A stretch of 64,000 nucleotides of DNA from Portulaca oleracea (Eukaryota; Streptophyta; Magnoliopsida; Caryophyllales; Portulacaceae): contig CM055877.1 in NCBI GenBank assembly GCA_029582165.1, forward strand, positions 29,595,241 through 29,659,240, in the 5' to 3' direction. The position numbers and the translations under genes were made by a program. The notes under the pieces were generated by a model. It did no database searches and was not told the origin of the DNA. It saw nothing but the letters and a program-made list of their open reading frames with translations. Position 1 is the first letter of the stretch, and each line of letters begins with the position of its first letter. Positions 13,894 to 24,560 of this stretch are shown here, one piece after another.

Positions 13894-16800
13894 ATGAGCA
13901 GGAGAGATGCTTAGAAAGCATATGTACCATCAAAATACAAACTATCCCATTAACCCAAAAGAAAAGTGACTTGATGAAACTGTCTTCCAATTACTGAAGA
14001 GGAGTTTCAATTACTAGTCCAGGCTGACAAATGCTTTGTGTCACTTTCTCCCAAAAGATCATATGCGGTATAAACATCGCATACTTCTTTGGTTTCCTAC
14101 TAATGAAACCCTCCCATGCAAGAAGATGGCCCCAAGAAAAACCTAGGCAACCAAAGGCTAAATCCCAAAAACACCTAGCAAAATCTCGATGAAGTAATAA
14201 ATGATCTGGTGATTCAATATTCCCTTTATCCTATTACCCAAAATGTTCTTTCTTTTTTTGTAGATTATCACAAGTCAAGATGCTCCCATCCGTCGCTTCC
14301 CACACAAAAACTGCAACCTTCAAAGGGCCAAAATATTTCCAAATGATGCTGGACGGGAAAGCTTCATCCATAGTTACCCGGGACAGGATTCGATGTGGTA
14401 CGTGGAACAGGAACTGGGACAAGGAACGTAAACTAGAACGAGTCGGGTACAACATGGTACAATGTGGGTATGTGGGTTGATTGTGGGACGATGTAAGTTT
14501 ACTTAAGAAATAAATAGATAGTAATATAAAAACTAATACAACTAAAGAATTAAACTAAGTCCTCCTAAAATCTAAAAATTCTGTTCAATTACCTAAAATA
14601 AGAAAAAATAAATTCTATCATTTTCCATGCCTACCTTTTCAATTACCCAAAAATGGGGGGAAAAAAAGATAAAAACAAAAGTTTATCATTCCCAAGGCCA
14701 TGCCTGCCTTTTCATTAGATATAATTTCTATTATACAAAAATTTTAAGTATTTATTTTACTAAACATGTACTACTCTTAACAAAATTCAAAAAATTTTAT
14801 GTATTTATTTTACTAAACATGTATCAGTAATACTCTTAACAAAATTCAGAAGTTATTTAGGGAGTGGTGGTGGGTCACAGCTGTAAAGTCTTTCTAGTTT
14901 CCACTCAATTTCTCAGACAACATTTACTTTACCCTTCACACCTCTTCTGCTCTGCTCTACCTCTCTCCTCAAACTCCTTTCCAAGGTTACCCTAACGTCT
15001 CTGGCCTCGATCCCTCTCTCTTTCTCTCTCTCTCTGCCACCAGTATCACTGCACTGAAGCTCCATGAGCACAACATAGTCCTCTTCTTCTCCTCTCTCAC
15101 CTTCTTCAGAGGAATCTGGGACAGCTTACTTGCCGAACGCAACCCAGCTCGATCTGGATCGAATTCGTCCCTCGAACTAGGCCAACCGAACTGGGACGAG
15201 GATCCATGGCTTGACCCTCAACCTGGGTAACAATAGCTTCATCCTCAATCAGATTCATTGTGGACGAATGCATACGAAGAATTTATAAACAATCGGAGCT
15301 GACCATAAAGACCCCTTTCTTACTCAAATGCGCAAGCTATCATGTTTTATGTATCTACAAAATCCAAAATTCCAAGCTTCTCCCACCAAACGCGGAGCTG
15401 AAATTACATTGCTCAACTATAAAATGGTTCCGTCACTTCCATGCATGGATTCAAAATGTGGCTTAACTGCGATGGAATAGCTGCACTTGAAGGTTTTGAA
15501 GTTTGGCAAACCGCATTTTCGCCCCGCGACAGCCGACAAGCACAGTATTGGACATGATTGCTGCACTTTAGTGTTTTTCAGTGTTGCAATCTAAACCACA
15601 TTTTGCATCCCAGTTTCCATGCGAAAGACAAACTCTGAACTTCATAATATTTTCCATACGCTTAAAATATACCAATTCTACCAAGGAATAATAATGGTTG
15701 ATGCCACAAATGCAGCATAAAAGCACCATATTACATTGCAGCCCGAGTTTAAAAGTACACACTTCGATGTGCAACACTCAATGGACACCACATCACTTAC
15801 AAGTACAGGGGTGCATTTGATTTTTCTATTTTTCTTTTTCTTGTGTGTGAGCCCATAAGGACCAATTCCAAACAATAAATGGAGTCCGTCGGATTCAAAC
15901 CCTAGTTCCAAGCGAAGAGGCCTTGATGTCACTTGAACTAATGCTCTTCAGAAATTGGGATCATGCTGGTCACCAAGCTAGGTAGATTCAAAACCATAGT
16001 TTCTAGTTTTCACTATGGGAAGAGGCCCTCATGTCACTTGAACTAATGCTCTTCAGCAAATTGGGATCATGTTGTTATGAAGCTAGGTAGTTCTTTTACG
16101 TCACTATTAAGGCTTTTGCCAACAATGTTTGGGCTAGCAAAGCAACGATAAAGCATGGACATTTCTGTCACTGAACAAGCACTACCCCATGACTTGTACA
16201 TGCAACTTATCCTTTTGCATGTTTCTCTTATATTCTTACTAGTAGAGTCTCTTTGCTTATGTTAGAACCTTTTATTAAGCATCCTAACTTTTGACTTAGA
16301 AATGATGGCAAAAATCAACTTCATCAGGAGTTACCATACAAAAACATATGGAGAATACATACTATACAAGCACGTGCACGTGCACGGGCTCATGCACATG
16401 CACACGTGCAGACCCTTTTACATTCAAACACAGCTAAATAAGTAAAATACAATCAATGAAAGTTATGTTAATACTGCATTACATCACAATTACAGCAAGA
16501 CATCAGATTTAAGCTCTTACCTTCAAGGTTCTGATCTGAATTATATGCCCAAGAATACCCATGAGACGGGTCAGTACTTCCTTCGACACTTTGCCGTTGC
16601 TTGCATACTACAAACATGTGAAAAATGTAAACCTTGAATTCTTGCAGCCCCAGAAGACTTTGATAAGCCACAGCATAAATAAATAAAGGGAAGAATAGGA
16701 GTTGGAAAACAGCAGTTATCAAAGTTATTGCTTTTATATACCGCTAATCTTGCAACTTTAGCAAGCTTCAGCTTAATTTCTCGCGGCAATCTTCTTTTGA

Positions 16801-19800
16801 TTGACTGTGAAGAACCGTCGGCGTCTTGAGCATCCACAGCTGGTGGCCTTGCTGCAAGATTAACACCGTCACAGTATCAGGTGTGAAGAAGTCTCAAAAC
16901 TAGTAATTAAGGATCAATAATAGAGTTAACAGAAGAATTCTAACATTCTGCAACCATCTTCTCCAGTTCTCTAATGGCCTTCTCCAACGAGCTAGCTTTT
17001 GGCTTTTTCTGCAAAACAAACCAGTACAATTATATTCCTCTAATCTTGTTAAATACCCTCGATGTACGAAAATAACAAGCATAAATGTTGCAAATTCAAA
17101 CCATAATAACGGAAACGAAATGAAAAACTAAAAGCCAACGGATTACATAGAGGAAGACTTTTTCACTAGTTGGACCTTTTGAACTTCAATGGATTCAGTT
17201 CAATTAGATTAATCCAGTTCAAACCTTCACCTTAGTTCTGTTCATATAAGCTTGCTATAGTTTAGTCAATTCAATTGATTCCAGAAAACTCCAAATATTT
17301 CTCTTTTACAGTTTCTTCATTTTCTTACAATTTTGTACTTATTCCAGCATAATTGCTAGTTTTCATTTAAACAAATTTTATTATGACAAATATGTAAAAA
17401 GAGCAGATTTTTAGACTTTCCTACCATTAGTGTGACTGAGCTTTAACAATCTATGCAAATTGACATTTTTTTTGAAAAAAAGAAAAAAAACCATGTTTTA
17501 ACCTTTTTCACTCCCCATTTTACCCATCTTAAATGAAAGGGCATAACAGTCTCACCAAGAGAGCAACACAACAAAGGAAGAGTAGGTCTTGACTTGTTTG
17601 ATCAGCAGACAAGACTTGCTATGCACGAAGTTAACAATGAAATAGCTGACAACATTGGCCATCTCTCACAAGTTTATTTGGCAACCATGAGATGACTCAA
17701 CATTCGGGTCCAACAAGACAGGCCGCACATTGAGTTTCACCCATTGGTGCTCTTGTCTCCCAAAACAAGGACCCATGGCAGAGAGAAGCAATGAAGATCT
17801 TTATGAAATTTTAATAGTAAGGTTCTATCCCTCACAAATAACAACAAACCTAATTACCACATCTAAGATGGACGCTATTTGTTTCTCATGGCTTTCCTTA
17901 AACTAACATAAAGTCATCACTACTTGTAAATCTGTCAATAGATCACTACACTGCACACAGTCATGTGTGACCGGCATCTCGTCAACATGCACTTCTCTAG
18001 TATTCAGGTACGACTACCGTCCAATTCCCAATTGTCAAGTCATGCATCCATGGACAATTCCATCCTTTGACACATGAAAGCAAACATAGACATATCCTGT
18101 GGGCTTACAACAGCCATGTATCTTTTCAGATATTATAACATGACTAACGGAGATATAGCAGGTGGGGCCAAGAGCTCAGGAAAGCAAACAATAAACAAAT
18201 CGTCCTAAAAACTAGATTAAACCTAACCAAAGAAGGATATCTACTATCCAGGTACAACTGCTGATTTTTGGTTATTTTTTGAAATACCTACTGACCCCCA
18301 GTAGAAAGAATGATATCCTCAAAAGAAGGATATCCTCAAAAGAAAGATTAATTAGCAGACAACCAGATTAAACCTAACCCCCAAGTCACATAACAAACCC
18401 TGAATCCAATGGCTGCACAAATAGACAGCATAGTCTCAACCCGCAAAAAAAGCAGATTAATCTACAGAAAATGCCATCAACTTGAAATCAAGTGAAAAGA
18501 AACAGGAACTCACAATAGGTTGCACCATCTGTTTGTTGTCAGGAAGATTAAGGTCTATCCTTTCACGTATGCCACTTTTGTCCTTCTGCTGTATAACTAC
18601 TTCAGGCTGCACAGGATTGTTCTGTTCAACAGTATGAAGTTTAAGCACTATTGACTTCAATCATGATTTTAGGTGGAAAATAGGTGAAATCACTTGCCTC
18701 TTTCAATTTGCTGCTAGGATTTTTGGTGGGCGGCAAACCAGTCTTTTGCTTTTCACTGCTGTCAGCTAAGTATGAAGATGTATCACCATTTGAACTCCTC
18801 AAAGGTTGAGAAGGATCCAATAAAGATTTCCCATCAGCACCTAAATTCTGGTGAAATGTCCCAGAAGCGTTAACCTGGCCCTGAATTTTCAAATCCTCTG
18901 GGTTTTGTATGGGTCCCTGAGGGGCAGTAACAATCTTCCCTTCAACTGATAGTGCTGACCTCCCAGAACCCTTCTTTCCCACTTTCATGTGCTTCCCAGG
19001 ACGAAGACCATTATCATTATCACCAGGAGCCTTTGTCATTTCTTTCCTCCTCCTTTTCTTTGGCTGCTGATTAGCAGACTCTGACAGTTCACTTCAGTAG
19101 AGCACATACAACAAATGACTTAGTAGTAGAAAACTAGAATGGAAAAGACCACACGCTTCAGCTCATTAAGGCCAACTTTCTAGGGAACTTCTATCTTTTA
19201 ATACATGAAATATAGCTCATGTACTCACATTTTTTCCAGGGTCCCCCTATTGACAAAGTATCCATCATGCTTTGTTTTTGACTTGTCAACTTCAAAATAC
19301 TCATCCTGTATTAGAGCACAAGCAACTATAGTTAATGAATAAAACGGGTATAATTTGATCTAGAATCTCTAATAAAAACTCTTCTCAACAGTAAGCATTA
19401 GGGTTTCTCACAAATCACTACAATGCCGCATGAAGATAAAAAGGGCACATGAGAAAGAAAATGTATCCAAAAGTTTCTAAGCAACTGACTAAAGAAACAA
19501 TTACAGACCAGCTCTGCATCATCAATAAATGAGTCTTCTGTATCATATTGATCATCATCAGGAATGTCATCCAGATCTTCCTCATCGCTGCTATCTTTAC
19601 CCTGAGCATGAAAAACCGGACCATTATTAAACCGCAACCTTCATGGTAAACATCAATTTAATTCCTTTTCTTTTCCCTTTTTATGAAGAGGGCTCAACTG
19701 AGAGAGAGCTTGCTTCCAAAAAGATTATATACACATAACGGAAACAGTAAATTTCAACATCAACAAGAGCTTCTCACCATATAAAGGCGTTCAATCTTCT

Positions 19801-21863
19801 CAATAACAGCACTAAAACGGTTTGAAGGTGCTGCATCCTCCGATTCATTTGCAGCTGGTTGTCCCTGCAAACAAGGTGGGCGGTTATCTTAAGGTGCATG
19901 TATTCTTCACCCTCAACAGGTATAATATATACGAATGTACACGGCAATCAGAATAAAGGTCAACATCCACAGTTCATAGTTTTTCCAGCCTGCATTTATA
20001 AATTTATGCCTAATCAAATAATGGAGCTGTGAGAAAAGTATTATTATAAATGCTACATAACTAGACCTGGCAGAAATCGGCCTAACCCAGAAACCCAACC
20101 TGAACCCACCCGAAAATCCTGGGTTTCAAACATGATTTCTCGACCTACAAGCAAAACCTAACCGAACCTGAAAAGCCAATCTGACCCAAACTTGAAACAG
20201 CCCGAACCATTTCTCAATCAATAAAAACTAATGTTTATGTACATTTATCATGCATTTGTTATATTACAACTTTTCATTTTTTTACTTTTTCACTCCTAAT
20301 TATAGTTTCTACCCACCAATATTAAAGGCATACATATTCATTTGCCTTTATAATAGTAACGGATAACAAGGTAAAAATAATTTGAGCGACAAAAAAGGGC
20401 AAAGATTAGCGAAAACAATTGAAAAGTCAACTTACGTCAAATAAACTCTGTATTTTTGTACTTTTTCACTCCTTACTATAGTTTCCTGTTTGCTTAATGT
20501 TTCAACAACTTAGTTTTTATTCCAGTATTTATCGGACTTATTAATGCCTATCGAAGTCTCGAGTCTTGTTTGTTTAAAATTGTCAGTTTTAACTTTTCCA
20601 TATGAAACAGGAAGTTGTATTTGGTAGGTAATTTGAATATATAGAATTCATTATATTTGCTCTAGAAAGAAGTTAAATAAATATAGGTCATAAGCGAAAA
20701 ACCCGACCCAAACCACGCAAAACCAAGATACACACGAGTCGTATTTACCTGAACCCAAAATACACCGAACCCGTATTCACCCGAACCCGAAATACACCGA
20801 CTTGTATTTAACCAGCCCGCCCGAACTGACAGGTCTATACATAACCAATCAATTTTTCACTAAACAAGACAAAGCAAATCTAAAACCAACATGGTAGGTT
20901 ACATGTTCTGCCAAGGACAGGTACTCTTGGTGCTCCTTAATGCAACAATACAAACAACATTGCTGCAGCATAAATGCAACAATCAGGTGTCCTCCCAATG
21001 TAACGAAAACAGCCTAAGTAGATGAAACAAAATGTTGGGCATATAAAACAAGCACCCACAATTGTTAGCTGCAGAAAACACAGAGTTAAATAACAAGTAC
21101 AAGAAAATGATTTGCATCTACCAAACAACAAACAAAAAAAATACGCTCAAGCTTGGTATTTCCCAGTTCAATCATATGTGCCTTGATTCAATTTCAATCC
21201 ATACTCATTTCCTACTATTTAACATCTGGATTCAATTCCAGGGCATGTTTGACAATAGCAGCAAATATCTAATCTGCTACAAGCCAGAGCCATCAAACTT
21301 CACGATCCACCACCCTAACAAGTCACTAGTAAAGCCTCAGTGCATCAAGAACTCCACATTAGACAATGGCTCAATGCCAACCAAATAAAACACAATCAAT
21401 TAATAATAACTTAAACCCCCTTTGTTAAACCTAAGCAAATACAGGAGCTCACATTATTACTCATAATTCAAACTCAATCGAAAACCAAAATAATCACAAC
21501 ACAAGAACTCAACCAAAAAAAAAATCAAAACGAAACAAAAGACAGAACAAACTGTACTAGAGCAGTAAGCAGGAAAGGCATAGATACCGGAGCAAGACGA
21601 GACTCAAGCGAGGGGTGAGCATTGGTGGTGGGGGGCTCAGGCACCGCCGGCGCGGCGGCCGGTGGCGTAGAGGCGGTGGCCTTGGAGGAAGCGGCATCAG
21701 CTTTAGCGGCATCCTTCATAAGCTTCTTCCAGGACACAATAGTAGTCTCACCAGGCCTCAACTCCACCGTAAACCTAGTCCTATCACCAACCTTGACGAA
21801 CGACGACTTCAACCTCGCCGACGACGACGAATCTCCGGCGGGAACACCTGATTCTTCCGCCAT
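5158..21863 (-). CDS. UBN: Ubinuclein (HPC2-domain H3.3 chaperone subunit), 14 exons
   Basis: Coding exons, in transcript order: 21863-21588, 19864-19778, 19601-19509, 19305-19229, 19091-18698, 18621-18514, 17008-16945, 16851-16742, 16607-16521, 11593-11468, 9014-8880, 8777-8730, 8117-8016, 5655-5158. They join in phase to 2205 nt, 734 codons plus TGA, close to the roughly 700 residues I recall for Arabidopsis UBN1/UBN2. Residues about 108-178 form the Hpc2-related domain (acidic [18 protein letters not shown], then [10 protein letters not shown] and [13 protein letters not shown]), which in this family contacts HIRA. A basic KKRRRK follows at 189-194. Residues about 346-569 match the conserved middle region ([51 protein letters not shown]). 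A second basic stretch, KKKVKRK, lies near 677-683. The role is nuclear: replication-independent H3.3 deposition with HIRA and CABIN1. The start is the ATG at 21863 because upstream codons in frame are not ATG. Exon edges were set by eye from GT/GC-AG signals and family similarity. UBN1 and UBN2 cannot be told apart here. Confidence 0.93.
6631..6694. repeat. (TA)n(TG)n compound microsatellite
   Basis: About 12 TA units run straight into about 19 TG units and abut the left end of a MITE. Confidence 0.95.
6700..7234 (+). mobile_element. Microsatellite-targeting MITE, copy 1
   Basis: The element has inverted ends: ATTGGATTCTAATAATCCC on the left, and the reverse complement of the same phrase on the right (GGGATTATTAGAATCCAAT). 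Each is followed inward by a second copy of the AATAATCCCTAC phrase and a TTTGTATTCTGGTGGTCC segment. The interior is non-coding. It is flanked by (TA)n(TG)n on the left and (TA)n on the right, as known for rice Micron elements that insert into TA microsatellites. Homology to Micron itself is not claimed. Two further copies lie at 12769 and 13329. Confidence 0.85.
7235..7281. repeat. (TA)n microsatellite
   Basis: About 23 TA units between the right end of MITE copy 1 and the 3' end of a minus-strand LINE fragment. Confidence 0.95.
7285..7545 (-). pseudogene. LINE 3'-terminal fragment (C-terminal ORF2 and tail)
   Basis: The minus strand reads [19 protein letters not shown], the segment that follows the zf-RVT region in plant L1-type ORF2, then the frame breaks. 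The fragment ends at the TA microsatellite, which may be its original 3' tail. A paralogous end lies at 13892-14360. It is short and dead, and it lies in an intron. Confidence 0.55.
7904..7920. repeat. Poly(C) run
   Basis: A run of about 17 C followed by a run of A, in intron 13 near exon 13. Confidence 0.85.
9319..10095. mobile_element. Inverted-repeat element in intron 10
   Basis: The segment 9319-9434 (containing GGGCTTCATATTTTGGTGTA and ending GGGTGACTTTCTG) is the imperfect inverse complement of 9971-10095. Arms are about 115-125 bases with a spacer of about 535 bases. I could not fix exact termini or a target-site duplication, so the superfamily is undetermined. Long arms suit a Mutator-like or foldback element. 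Confidence 0.6.
10200..10336 (+). pseudogene. LINE ORF2 C-terminal fragment
   Basis: The plus strand reads [11 protein letters not shown], then [13 protein letters not shown] and IPHVCFW, collinear with the minus-strand LINE fragment at 13.9-14.3 kb ([17 protein letters not shown], then IPHMIFW). It ends at a CA/TA microsatellite. Confidence 0.6.
10337..10431. repeat. (AC)n(AT)n compound microsatellite
   Basis: About 28 AC units followed by AT units and a further short AC run, directly at the end of a LINE fragment. Confidence 0.95.
12148..12615. mobile_element. hAT-type MITE, copy 1 (452 bp)
   Basis: The element spans 12156-12607 and is flanked by an exact 8-bp duplication GGTGCAGC (12148-12155 and 12608-12615), the size typical of hAT insertions. 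Ends are imperfect inverted repeats (CATAGTTATTAAAATC on the left, CAAGGTTGTTAGAATC inverted on the right). The interior carries many GATC-containing phrases such as ACGATCC and GATTCTACGATC near both ends, which may be subterminal transposase sites. A second copy of identical length lies at 25369. It lies in ubinuclein intron 9. Confidence 0.9.
12690..12768. repeat. (CA)n(TA)n compound microsatellite
   Basis: A CA run with a few CG and CT interruptions ends in TATATATA at the left end of MITE copy 2. Confidence 0.95.
12769..13300 (-). mobile_element. Microsatellite-targeting MITE, copy 2
   Basis: It has the same ends as copy 1, but the interior is inverted relative to copies 1 and 3: the phrase for ATCATAGATTTTGTGTTGC appears as its complement near 13160. 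CA/TA repeats flank it on the left and TA repeats on the right. Confidence 0.85.
13301..13328. repeat. TA-rich microsatellite between two MITE copies
   Basis: An imperfect TA run that separates copies 2 and 3 of the MITE, which lie in opposite orientation. Confidence 0.85.
13329..13844 (+). mobile_element. Microsatellite-targeting MITE, copy 3
   Basis: It starts GGAAATTGGATTCTAATAAT and ends with the inverse. The interior is collinear with copy 1, including the ACCCTAAATATCATAGATTT segment. TA runs flank both sides. Confidence 0.88.
13845..13891. repeat. (TA)n microsatellite
   Basis: About 23 TA units between MITE copy 3 and the 3' end of a minus-strand LINE fragment, the same arrangement as at 7235-7281. 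Confidence 0.95.
13892..14360 (-). pseudogene. LINE ORF2 fragment (zf-RVT and C-terminus)
   Basis: The minus strand carries [16 protein letters not shown] and [10 protein letters not shown], the signature of the plant LINE zf-RVT domain. After a frame break come [20 protein letters not shown] and [15 protein letters not shown]. Stops and shifts are present. The 3' end meets a TA microsatellite. It is a 5'-truncated dead copy within ubinuclein intron 9. Confidence 0.75.
15815..15960 (-). mobile_element. Probable tRNA-derived SINE
   Basis: On the minus strand an A-box-like TTAGTTCAAGTG (around 15930-15941) is followed about 30 bases later by a B-box-like GGTTTGAATCC (15891-15901). The unit ends in an A-rich tail (AAGAAAAAGAAAAATAG near 15820-15840). 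Order, spacing and tail fit plant SINEs. A partial tandem repeat of its 5' part and flank follows at about 15976-16095. Family not recognised. Confidence 0.5.
16372..16410. repeat. CACGTG-rich alternating palindrome
   Basis: An alternating purine-pyrimidine stretch with two CACGTG hexamers plus GTGCAC palindromes, in intron 9 close to exon 9. CACGTG is the plant G-box core, but the position inside an intron and the simple-sequence look make a regulatory role speculative. Confidence 0.4.
17009..18513 (-). other. Ubinuclein intron 6, nothing else seen
   Basis: A 1.5-kb intron between exons 6 and 7. I found no repeat boundary, coding fragment or RNA gene in it. Confidence 0.6.
18622..18697 (-). 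other. Non-canonical GC-AG intron 5 of ubinuclein
   Basis: The 76-bp intron begins GCAAGT after an AAAGAG exon end and finishes at TTGAACAG. AG|GCAAGT is the strong consensus of GC-AG introns. Using it keeps phase 0 on both sides (residues KLKE then NNPVQPE). No GT donor nearby gives an in-phase join. Confidence 0.75.
20054..20845. mobile_element. hAT element, 776 bp, in ubinuclein intron 1
   Basis: The element at 20062-20837 has TAGACCTG at the left end and CAGGTCTA at the right end. It is flanked by an exact 8-bp duplication TACATAAC (20054-20061, 20838-20845). Subterminal regions repeat CCCGAACC-type phrases (for example ACCCGAACCC near both ends). There is no transposase frame, so it is non-autonomous. 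Its TAG...CTA ends resemble those of the element at 27296. Confidence 0.9.
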
Positions 21864-22290
21864 CGGCGGACCACTAAACAAACCCTAGAATGAGTCAATC
21901 GATGATGAGGGGACGAATCTTGAAGGAGGAAGATCGAAGAATTCGAGAGAGGGAGAGAAATTAGGGCGTAACAATGGCGGGACGAGCGAAACGTTTCGTA
22001 GAAAGGGGGAAAAATATTTTTAACCGGGAAGAAACGTTGTCTTCTTCATTCATTCATTCATTCCTGCCGTCAGTGTTTTTTTTTTCCCCCTCCTCTCCCT
22101 CTTTCTTTCTTTCTGATTATTGTGTCATCTAGAAATTTTAGGTTGCTTTTGGTTCATAATTTGTAGGGGGCAGTAGTAGTAGTAGTAGTAGTAGTTAATG
22201 TAATTTTTATGAGGGTGATGATGTGTGAGGATTAAGATGGGGATTGGGATTGTTTTATGGTAGTAATTAGGGGTTTTGTTAAGGATGTAA
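21864..22290 (-). promoter_or_regulatory. Ubinuclein 5' UTR and proximal promoter region
   Basis: Upstream of the start codon the minus strand is rich in CT (CTCTCCCTCTCTCG, near 21945-21960), as in plant leaders. It is followed further up by an A/T-rich TTAAAAATATTTTT (near 22010-22025) that could serve as a TATA region. A CATT tetranucleotide run (about 22047-22063) and a GTA run (about 22172-22196) follow. No transcript start can be fixed from sequence. Confidence 0.4.
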
Positions 22291-22690
22291 TTGGGGGAGG
22301 GTTCAGCTTTTGTGATAGGAGGAGTTATGTTTATGGTGTGCATTGAGTATGTTGAGTTAATTTGGGGAAGGGGTGAGGTGGCTAAGGAAGGAATTAGGGC
22401 AACTTTAGGTCACAAAGGTACAAATCCAATCCAAAATAACAAATATAAAAGAATGAAAGAGGCAATTTATGGGAAGAATCTCAATTGGAGTTTTGAGGTG
22501 GATTTTGTACCCATTGGAATGAAAACAACTCCATACTACCACTATACCCATTTCTCAAGAGTTATTTCTCCCAACTACGTGTTTTCTTGGTACTTTCATT
22601 TTGCGAAACGACATATTTGCTCTACACATCCTCCAGTTATTGGTTATAAATATTTAGCTTTATTTACTTATAACAAGCAATATAATTTTA

Positions 22691-22928
22691 CTTCCTCCGT
22701 TTTGTTTTATCTGTCATTCACATTTTTTGAAATTTATATTTAATTAACAATTTCTCACATAATATTTTTATAAACATATATACAATATTATACTTTTTCA
22801 ATGATATTTTTTATTACGAATCTAATCATTTCAATTTTGTTTGATGAATCATTATATAAATTAATATATTAATAGTCAAAATTTTTGCCACAATTACCTA
22901 GTTGACACTTAAATAAAAATGGAAGGTG
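22691..22928. mobile_element. Stowaway-like MITE, 238 bp
   Basis: It begins CTTCCTCCGTTTTGTTTTAT after TA and ends near ATAAAAATGGAAGGTG before TA, so a TA duplication and a degenerate CTCCCTCCGT terminus are present. The AT-rich interior (TAATAGTCAAAATTTTTG) recurs in the fragment at 50600-50700. Terminal repeats are imperfect, so this is an old copy. Confidence 0.7.
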
Positions 22929-22930
22929 TA

Positions 22931-24507
22931 TCTGCTATTATTTCTAATGGATAATTTTATTACAATATAATAAAAAATTTAAAATAAAATATAAAAATAG
23001 TTATAGTCTCTGTTTGACAAGTAATTGTTAGTTGTTAATTGTTAGCTATTTGACTTAATACTGTTCTTTTTTCCATGGTACCACATAGTACTTACCGCAA
23101 TTTACCACACTATCTACAAACTACTATACTACATCGTACCATGCTATATCATATCATACTACACTATCCACAAACTACTACTATACATCTTACTATACTA
23201 CATCAGATCATATCACACTTTACCACAATAAGTCAATAACCAGAATTTTCTCTTTCCCCACTTTTCTCTCTGTTTTTTCATTTTTATCTTTCCTCACCTA
23301 CCACACCAATCATTCTTACAATAAATTTTACCACAACTCATCACACAGTACCGCAATATACTACATTTTCCACAATTTACCATATCATACCATTTCCACA
23401 TTCTACTCACCGAAGAAAAGAACAAGACCTTAATTGTTAGAATTAGCTATTTTCAAGGAAATGTTTTGGGAAAATTGATTATTTGTGAAAATGTAAGTAG
23501 GTGAATTTTCATTTATACCCTTAGTAATATTATTCTTTAATTTCATTAATTTTTTATCCATCTCATAATGGACTACGAGTTTTTAGTTACAATTTTTTTT
23601 AGTATAAATGTGTGATATTTAATATTTGGTGGTAATTATCTTATTATTGAATGCCAACTATATATTCCTTTTAATAATTATTAAAACCTATTACACTAAA
23701 AAAAAAACTATTAGTTATATGTGTAGAGTCAATAAGATAAAAATGAAACCACCCAAGTAAAATACATGCAAAAAAAAATTTGAAGGTTTGGATATTCTTA
23801 AGCTGTCTCCAAACCAAAATAATTAATTACAATGGTAATTGTTATATTATTCCTTAAAACAAAATTAATAGTCATTATTACTCTGGGTGTGGAAAGTTGG
23901 GGTTAACTTTAATTGGGTAATAGTTAACTAAATTTACTCAAAGTTATCCAAAATTTATCCATTTTCCAAAAATTACCAAAAGTTTATTTTTCAAAAAATA
24001 TTGAAATTAACTTTATTTTTTATTGACTTTTAAAGGATCGCCCTTTTTGTTGGAGTAAGCGGTTAAAGAACGTCGAAAAGCAAATGGAGGAATTTATAGA
24101 GAAGAAGTGTTGAAATATCAATCAATTGCAGTCGAGTTATACATCTAGGGTTAGCGAAATTGAAATCCTGAAGTTGTGGCAAAAACCCAAAAAAATATAG
24201 CAAATCCATGTACTTGGTCCCTTAACTGAAATTTTTGGTTTAGATTGGATGTTTGGGAGGAGATGGATGCAAATATGTGGTTGTTGTGGTCATTATGTGC
24301 TGAAAAATGGGATTTGATACGATGGTTGTTGTGTAATCTGACATTGGGATTAAAGGGCACGTTATGGCAGGTTGTAAAAATTATTCATATCTATTATTCC
24401 CATTTGTTCCACCCTCCAAGTATCTGACATCGGAACTAAAGGATTTTAGGGTTTAGCTTCTTTGTGAGGGAATAGATGGATGCAAATTTGGATTTAATTA
24501 CTTTATA
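22931..24507. other. AT-rich intergenic DNA with TACCACA-type repeats
   Basis: No gene. Between about 23080 and 23405 phrases such as TACCACA, CTACAAACTAC and TACTACATC recur irregularly, giving a low-complexity block. Boundaries and origin are unclear. Confidence 0.5.
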
Positions 24508-24560
24508 TTTTTTGTAGGGTTTTTGGCTGGGAAAAATCTGTACTGAGGGCCTTGTGATCG

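Noticed and set aside
6616..13997. Frames made of Thr-His, Tyr-Ile or Val-Cys repeats
   Set aside because: They are translations of TA, TG and CA microsatellites (also near 10188-10552 and 12649-12924).
21864..21881. Upstream start for ubinuclein at 21881
   Set aside because: The codon there is TTG. The first in-frame ATG is at 21863, which gives the expected MAEES-type N-terminus.
22291..22743. 150-residue plus-strand protein
   Set aside because: No recognisable domain, AT-rich composition, and it runs into a Stowaway MITE at 22691.
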